The position numbers and the translations under genes are program-made. DNA of 64,000 bases from Streptomyces formicae (GTDB lineage: Bacteria > Actinomycetota > Actinomycetes > Streptomycetales > Streptomycetaceae), in the NCBI RefSeq assembly GCF_022647665.1, contig NZ_CP071872.1, positions 6,262,001 through 6,326,000 on the forward strand. The letters run 5' to 3'. Positions 59,981-64,000 of the stretch are shown here, piece by piece; the stretch's first letter is position 1, and each line of letters opens with the position of its first letter. The notes below the pieces were generated by a model. It did not search any database. It worked only from the letters and a program-made list of their open reading frames with translations, and had not been told where the DNA came from.

Positions 59981-59994
59981 TAGAACGCGTTCCA
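59981..59994. promoter_or_regulatory. KstR-type operator candidate
   Basis: TAGAACGCGTTCCA fits the TnnAACnnGTTnnA pattern of KstR, the TetR-family repressor of cholesterol degradation genes in mycobacteria and relatives. It is centred about 122 bp before the MaoC start, in a locally A/T-containing region (TTATACAT on the minus strand at about 60013-60020, a possible -10). The regulator itself is not in this window. Confidence 0.6.
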
Positions 59995-60111
59995 GTCCGG
60001 CTGGCCCTATGTATAACGCACCCCCCAGGACTTGTGAAGGCTCCTGACACAACGTCAGATGAGGGTGTGTCGGCCCGCTGCGCAGGTCGGAGCGGACGTA
60101 GGCTCGGCCAA

Positions 60112-60513
60112 ATGATCAGAGTCCTTCTCGCCGAGGGTCAGGGCACGGTCCACGGCGCCCTCGGGCTGCTGCTCGGACTGGAGAAGGACATCGACGTCGT
60201 CGCACAGGTGGGGCGCGGTGACGAGATCGTCGACGCAGCTCTGACGGCGCGGCCCGATGTGGCACTGCTGGACGTCGACCTGCCGGGGCTCGGCGGGCTG
60301 GACGCGGCGGCGCGGCTGCACGACGAGGCACCGGAGTGCCGGGTGCTGATGCTGACCACCGTCGCGCGGCCCGACCAGCTGCGCCGGGCACTGGCCGGCG
60401 GAGCGGCGGGCATCCTGGTCAAGGACGGTCCCGTGACGGAGCTGACGGCGGCGATCCGGGCGGTACTGCGCGGTGAGACGGTCATCGACCCGGCGCTGGC
60501 ACCGCCGGACTGA
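60112..60513 (+). CDS. response-regulator receiver protein lacking an output domain
   Basis: A 133-aa receiver like those of NarL/FixJ regulators. The phospho-acceptor Asp is in VALLDVDLPGLGGLDAA (near residue 53), Thr switch in MLTTVA, and Lys in GILVKDGPVTEL (near 105). It stops at GETVIDPALAPPD, exactly where the helix-turn-helix output domain normally follows. The acidic patch at residues 8-9 is atypical (LLAEGQGTVHG rather than DDxxxxR), so phosphorylation may be impaired. Confidence 0.83.
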   Translation: MIRVLLAEGQGTVHGALGLLLGLEKDIDVVAQVGRGDEIVDAALTARPDVALLDVDLPGLGGLDAAARLHDEAPECRVLMLTTVARPDQLRRALAGGAAGILVKDGPVTELTAAIRAVLRGETVIDPALAPPD

Positions 60514-60590
60514 GCCCGGGACCGGCCTGCCGGGGCGCCGGCGTCGGGGGCCAGGGCCTGTCGTTCGTCCGCGCGTCAGCATCGCGCGCG

Positions 60591-62036
60591 TCAGCCCCGC
60601 GCGCGTCCGTCCCGTGGCAGCCACAGCAGCATCAGCACCATGCCGCCCAGCAGCACCCCCGTGCCCGTCCTGAACGCCAGCGCGTATCCGGCCGTCAGCG
60701 CCTCCGGGGACGTCCCGCCGCCTGTCCTCGCCGCCGCGACCGTCGAGAGGACGGCGAGGCCGAGCGCGCCGCCCATGACACGCGAGGTGTTGATCAGGCC
60801 GGAGACGAGGCCGGCGTCGGACGGGTCCGCGCCCGAGGTGGCGAGGGTGGCGAGCGGGGTGCCCGCGAGGCCGCCGCCGGTCATCATGACGATGCCGGGC
60901 AGCATGATCGTGGTGACGTACGAGCCGTGCGCGGCCATCGTGGACTGCCAGGCGAAGCCGGCGGCGGAGACCAGCACACCGAGTACGGCGACATTGCGGG
61001 CGCCGAGCCGCCGCATCAGGGGCGGTGCGAGCTTCGAGCCGACGACGACGGCGAGGGAACTGGGCATCAGGGCGAGCCCGGCCTCCAGCGGGGTGTAGCC
61101 GAGGACGTTCTGGGCGTACAGGGTCATGAAGAACCACATGCAGAACATCGCGGCGCCACAGCTGAACATCGCCGCGTTCGCCGCGGACACCGACCGCACC
61201 CGGAACAGCTTCAGCGGCATCAGCGGCGACTTCGCCCGTGCCTCGACCCCGACGAAGCCCAGGAGCAGGACCAGCCCCGCCGCCAGCGGCACGACGGTCC
61301 CGGCGGCCGCCCAGCCCTCCTGCTCGGTCTGGACGATGCCGAACGCGAGCGTCGCGAGGCCCGCCGTGACGAGCACCGCGCCCGGCAGGTCGAGCCTGCG
61401 CCGCTCCCCTGCCCGGCTCTCCGTCAGCCACCGTGTGCCCAGCAGCATCACGAGCGCACCGACCGGCACATTGATCAGCAGCGTCCAGCGCCAGGAGAGC
61501 GCGTCGGTGAGCACCCCGCCGACGAGCCCGCCCGCGGCGCCGCCGCCCGCGCCGACCGCGGTCCAGGTGGCGATGGCCCGGGCGCGCGCGGGGCCCTCGG
61601 GCACGGCCGCGGTGAGCAGCGTCAGCGTGGAGGGCGCGAGCACCGCGGCGCCCAGCCCCTGTCCGGCGCGCGCGGCCAGCAGCTGCCAGCCCTCCTGCGC
61701 GAGCCCGCCCGCGAGGGAGGCCAGGGTGAACAGCCCCAGTCCCACCAGGAACATCCGCTTGCGCCCGTAGAGGTCCCCGGCCCGCCCGCCGAGCAGCATG
61801 AATCCGGCGAAGGCGATCGAGTACGCGTTGACGACCCACTGGAGTCCGAGCGCGCTCAGCCCCAGGTCGGCCCGCATCGAGGGCAGCGCCGTGTTGACCA
61901 CGGACACGTCGAGGACGACGAGGAACTGCCCGGCGCAGGCGGCCAGCACGACCGCCCACACGGGCGGCGCGCTGCGGCGACGGGCGGCTATCCGGGGGGC
62001 TGATGCGTCTGAGGGGGCCTGGACCATGACGGTCAT
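60591..62036 (-). CDS. DHA2-type (14-helix) MFS exporter
   Basis: A 481-aa drug-exporter-like MFS protein. Helix 1 carries QFLVVLDVSVVNTALPSM, helix 2-3 loop GGRAGDLYGRKRMFLVG (motif A), and LLTAAVPEGPARARAIATWT the motif C region. The start is set at MTVMVQAPS (62036) after GGGAG; longer reading is low-complexity. Convergent with the receiver gene. Confidence 0.92.
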   Translation of the reverse strand: MTVMVQAPSDASAPRIAARRRSAPPVWAVVLAACAGQFLVVLDVSVVNTALPSMRADLGLSALGLQWVVNAYSIAFAGFMLLGGRAGDLYGRKRMFLVGLGLFTLASLAGGLAQEGWQLLAARAGQGLGAAVLAPSTLTLLTAAVPEGPARARAIATWTAVGAGGGAAGGLVGGVLTDALSWRWTLLINVPVGALVMLLGTRWLTESRAGERRRLDLPGAVLVTAGLATLAFGIVQTEQEGWAAAGTVVPLAAGLVLLLGFVGVEARAKSPLMPLKLFRVRSVSAANAAMFSCGAAMFCMWFFMTLYAQNVLGYTPLEAGLALMPSSLAVVVGSKLAPPLMRRLGARNVAVLGVLVSAAGFAWQSTMAAHGSYVTTIMLPGIVMMTGGGLAGTPLATLATSGADPSDAGLVSGLINTSRVMGGALGLAVLSTVAAARTGGGTSPEALTAGYALAFRTGTGVLLGGMVLMLLWLPRDGRARG

Positions 62037-62193
62037 GGTCTCAGGCTCCCGTCGGTCCGTACATGCGGATTTCGGTGTACGGGCCCCGGGACCGGAGGTC
62101 CTAGGACTCGACCCGGACCCGGACCCGGACACCGACCCCGGACCCACGCCCAGGCCCAACGCCCGCGCCCGCGCCCAGCGCCCGCGCCCGGCC

Positions 62194-63383
62194 CTACGCC
62201 TTCCGCAGCACCGTCACGACCGCCGCCCCGCCGAGCCCGATGTTGTGCGCGAGCCCCGTCCGGGCGCCGGGGACCTGCCGGGCGCCCGCCTCCCCCGCAG
62301 CTGCCAGGTGATCTCGGCGGCCTGGGCGAGCCCGGTCGCGCCCAGCGGATGCCCCTTGGAGATCAGCCCGCCGGACGGGTTGACCACCCAACGGCCGCCG
62401 TGCGTCGTCGCCCCCGACTCGACGAGCTTCCCGGACTCGCCGTCCGCGCACATGCCGAGCGCCTCGTACGTCAGCAGCTCGTTGACGGAGAAGCAGTCGT
62501 GCAGCTCGATGACGTCGACGTCCTCGATGCCGAGCCCGGACGCCTCGTACGCCTGCCGGGCCGCCGCCCGCGACATGGGTTTGCCGACGACGTCGATGCA
62601 GGAGCCGGAGGCGAAGGAGTCGGCGGTGTCGGTGGCCATGGCCTGCCCGGCGATCTCCACGGCCTTGTCGTGCAGGCCGTGTTCGACGACGAACCGCTCG
62701 GAGACGACGAGCGCCGCTGCGGCCCCGTCGGAGGTCGGCGAGCACTGGAGCTTGGTGAGCGGCCGGTGGACGGTCCTGGCGGCGAGGATCTCGTCCGTCT
62801 CGTACACGTCCCGGAACTGGGCGTAGGGGTTGTCCGCCGAGTGCCGGTGATTCTTGGCGGCGACGGCGGCGAGCTGCCGCTCGGTGGTGCCGTGGCGCTC
62901 CGTGTGCTCGCGGGCCGCGTTGCCGAAGATCTGGGCGGTGGGCGGGGTCATCTCGAAGCCGTGGGCCGCGGCCATCACGCCGTAGTGCCGGGCCACGGGC
63001 GAGGTCCCGAAGTCGCCGCCGTCGGCCCCGCCCCCCAGCGCGCCCTTCTTCATCTTCTCGAAGCCGAGCGCCAGGACGCAGTCGCTGATCCCGCCCGCGA
63101 CGAACTGCCGCGCCATCATCAGCGCGGTCGAGCCGGTCGCGCAGTTGTTGTTGACGTTGTAGACGGGGACGCCGGTGAGGCCGAGCTCGTAGGCGGCGCG
63201 CTGGCCGGCGGTCGACGGCTGGAAGCAGTAGCCGACGGGCACCTGCTCGACCAGCTCGTACGGGATACCGGCGTCGGCGAGCGCGGCGGCGCCCGCTTCC
63301 TCGGCCATGTCCCAGTACTGCCAGTCCCGGGTCTCCGGCTTCTCGAACTTCGTCATCCCGACGCCGACGATGTAGCTCTTCAT
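62194..63383 (-). CDS. SCP-x-like thiolase / lipid-transfer protein, apparent frameshift
   Basis: A thiolase-fold protein: nucleophile Cys in VNNNCATGSTALMMA (near residue 80) and catalytic His in LISKGHPLGATGLAQAAEIT (near 345). A run of five C at 62292-62296 shifts the frame, and the correct end EAGARQVPGARTGLAHNIGL then GGAAVVTVLRKA lies one frame over, ending at 62194. With six C the protein is ~396 aa. These enzymes act in steroid side-chain degradation. It follows the dehydrogenase gene by 21 bp. Confidence 0.87.
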
Positions 63384-63404
63384 CGTCTTCCTTTCAGTCC
63401 GTGG

Positions 63405-64000
63405 TCAGTCCCTGGGCAGGCCGAGGATCCGCTCGGCGACGACGTTGCGCTGGACCTGGGTGGTGCCGCCCGCGATGGTCAGGCAGCGGGACATCAGCAG
63501 CCCGTGGACGGCCCGCTCGCCGGCGCCCTCGCGGACCGCGCCCGCGGGGCCGAGGAGTTCGACGGCGAGTTCGGCGACCTGCTGCTGGTGCGGGGTCTGG
63601 ACGAGTTTGCGTACGGAGGCGTCGGGGCCCGGCTCCGCGCCGTCGACCTGCTGGAGCGTGGTGCGCAGTCCGATGCAGGCGAGGGCGTGCGCCTCGGCGG
63701 CGAGGGCGCCGATCCGGGCCCGGTGGGTGTCGTCGAGGCCGGGCGCCCGCGCGAGCAGCTCCTCCAGGCCGGTGTCGAAGGTCAACTGGTCGGCCATGTG
63801 GACGCGTTCGTTGCCGAGCGTGTTGCGGGCGACGCGCCAGCCTTCGTCGACCGCGCCGACGACGGCGTCGGCGGGCAGCAGCGCGCCGTCGAAGTACACC
63901 TCGTTGAAGAGGGATTCGCCGGTGATCTCCTTCAGCGGGCGGATGTCGATGCCGTCGGTGGTCTTCATGTCGACGACGAAGTAGGTGAGGCCCTTGTGCC
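63405..64000 (-). CDS. acyl-CoA dehydrogenase, C-terminal part (cut by window edge)
   Basis: The visible 198 residues include HKGLTYFVVDMKTTDGIDIR at the window edge, FDGALLPADAVVGAVDEGW (FAD-domain loop), ARNTLGNERVHMADQ, and the C-terminal GGTTQVQRNVVAERILGLPR typical of actinobacterial FadE proteins. It should oxidise acyl-CoA to enoyl-CoA in the same pathway as the thiolase gene. The 5' end is outside the window. Confidence 0.92.
   Translation of the reverse strand, partial: HKGLTYFVVDMKTTDGIDIRPLKEITGESLFNEVYFDGALLPADAVVGAVDEGWRVARNTLGNERVHMADQLTFDTGLEELLARAPGLDDTHRARIGALAAEAHALACIGLRTTLQQVDGAEPGPDASVRKLVQTPHQQQVAELAVELLGPAGAVREGAGERAVHGLLMSRCLTIAGGTTQVQRNVVAERILGLPRD

Noticed and set aside
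62037..62193. Pro/Arg-rich coding extension upstream of the MFS exporter
   Set aside because: Low-complexity CGGACC-type repeat; the exporter has a good start at 62036.

Overview
The window is about 64 kb of very high-GC DNA with Streptomyces-type features. These include GTG/TTG starts with strong Shine-Dalgarno sequences, Tat and lipobox signals, HtaA/EfeUOB iron genes, XRE-DUF2690 and DUF6087-like proteins, a fused RNase H/acid phosphatase, and the short palindromic repeats common in Streptomyces intergenic DNA. The assignment to Streptomyces (or a close relative) is inferred from gene content and codon use.

Region 1 (1-9.4 kb) is an iron and heme island: a cell-surface HtaA heme-binding protein, a divergent hmuTUV heme/siderophore ABC transporter, then efeO-efeB-efeU (ferrous iron/heme-iron uptake) and a lipoprotein. 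Two DtxR/IdeR-type iron boxes sit at its promoters. Region 2 (9.4-22.1 kb) is mixed chromosome: a fused pair of gene remnants (GlxA-type regulator and MFS transporter), a prim-pol protein, TetR, dimethylargininase, an Rsm22-like methyltransferase with an apparent frameshift, an odd repeat locus, drug efflux, PhoD phosphatase, an SDR and a PhzF protein.

Region 3 (22.6-36.6 kb) is the most unusual part. Between a tRNA-Leu gene with decayed XRE-regulator fragments and an IS5-type transposase remnant lies a tightly coupled 12-gene, minus-strand operon. It encodes a free-standing ketosynthase, an acyl-CoA dehydrogenase, two acyl carrier proteins and a complete HMG-CoA-synthase (beta-branching) cassette: donor ACP, Ser-type decarboxylating KS, HMGS, ECH1 and ECH2. 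It also encodes an SDR, an alpha/beta hydrolase, a PfaD-type enoyl reductase and a cytochrome P450. No modular PKS, acyltransferase or PPTase is present in the window. It looks like a minimal, discrete-enzyme pathway that builds and oxidises a small beta-methyl-branched acyl chain. TTA codons in its first two biosynthetic genes suggest bldA control.

Region 4 (36.7-46.3 kb) holds a MazG-like protein, TetR/aldo-keto reductase, a GH15 glycosidase with a Thr-Gly repeat, an XRE-DUF2690 membrane regulator, two duplicated secreted peptidoglycan-binding proteins and an unrecognised three-gene locus ending in a methyltransferase. Region 5 (46.3-56.8 kb) holds RNase P RNA, MerR, an RNB ribonuclease, YaaA, KDPG aldolase, an 820-bp repeat-rich spacer and the RNase H/phosphatase-zinc ribbon-Nif3 operon. 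Region 6 (56.9-64 kb) holds fatty-acid/steroid-type degradation genes (SDR, Zn-ADH, MaoC hydratase, SCP-x-like thiolase, acyl-CoA dehydrogenase) with a KstR-like operator, an orphan receiver protein and an MFS exporter.

Several otherwise normal genes (Rsm22-like at 14.0 kb, the 44.9 kb gene, MerR at 46.87 kb, thiolase at 62.29 kb) are broken by single-base changes in C/G runs. This pattern points to sequencing errors at least as much as to real pseudogenes.
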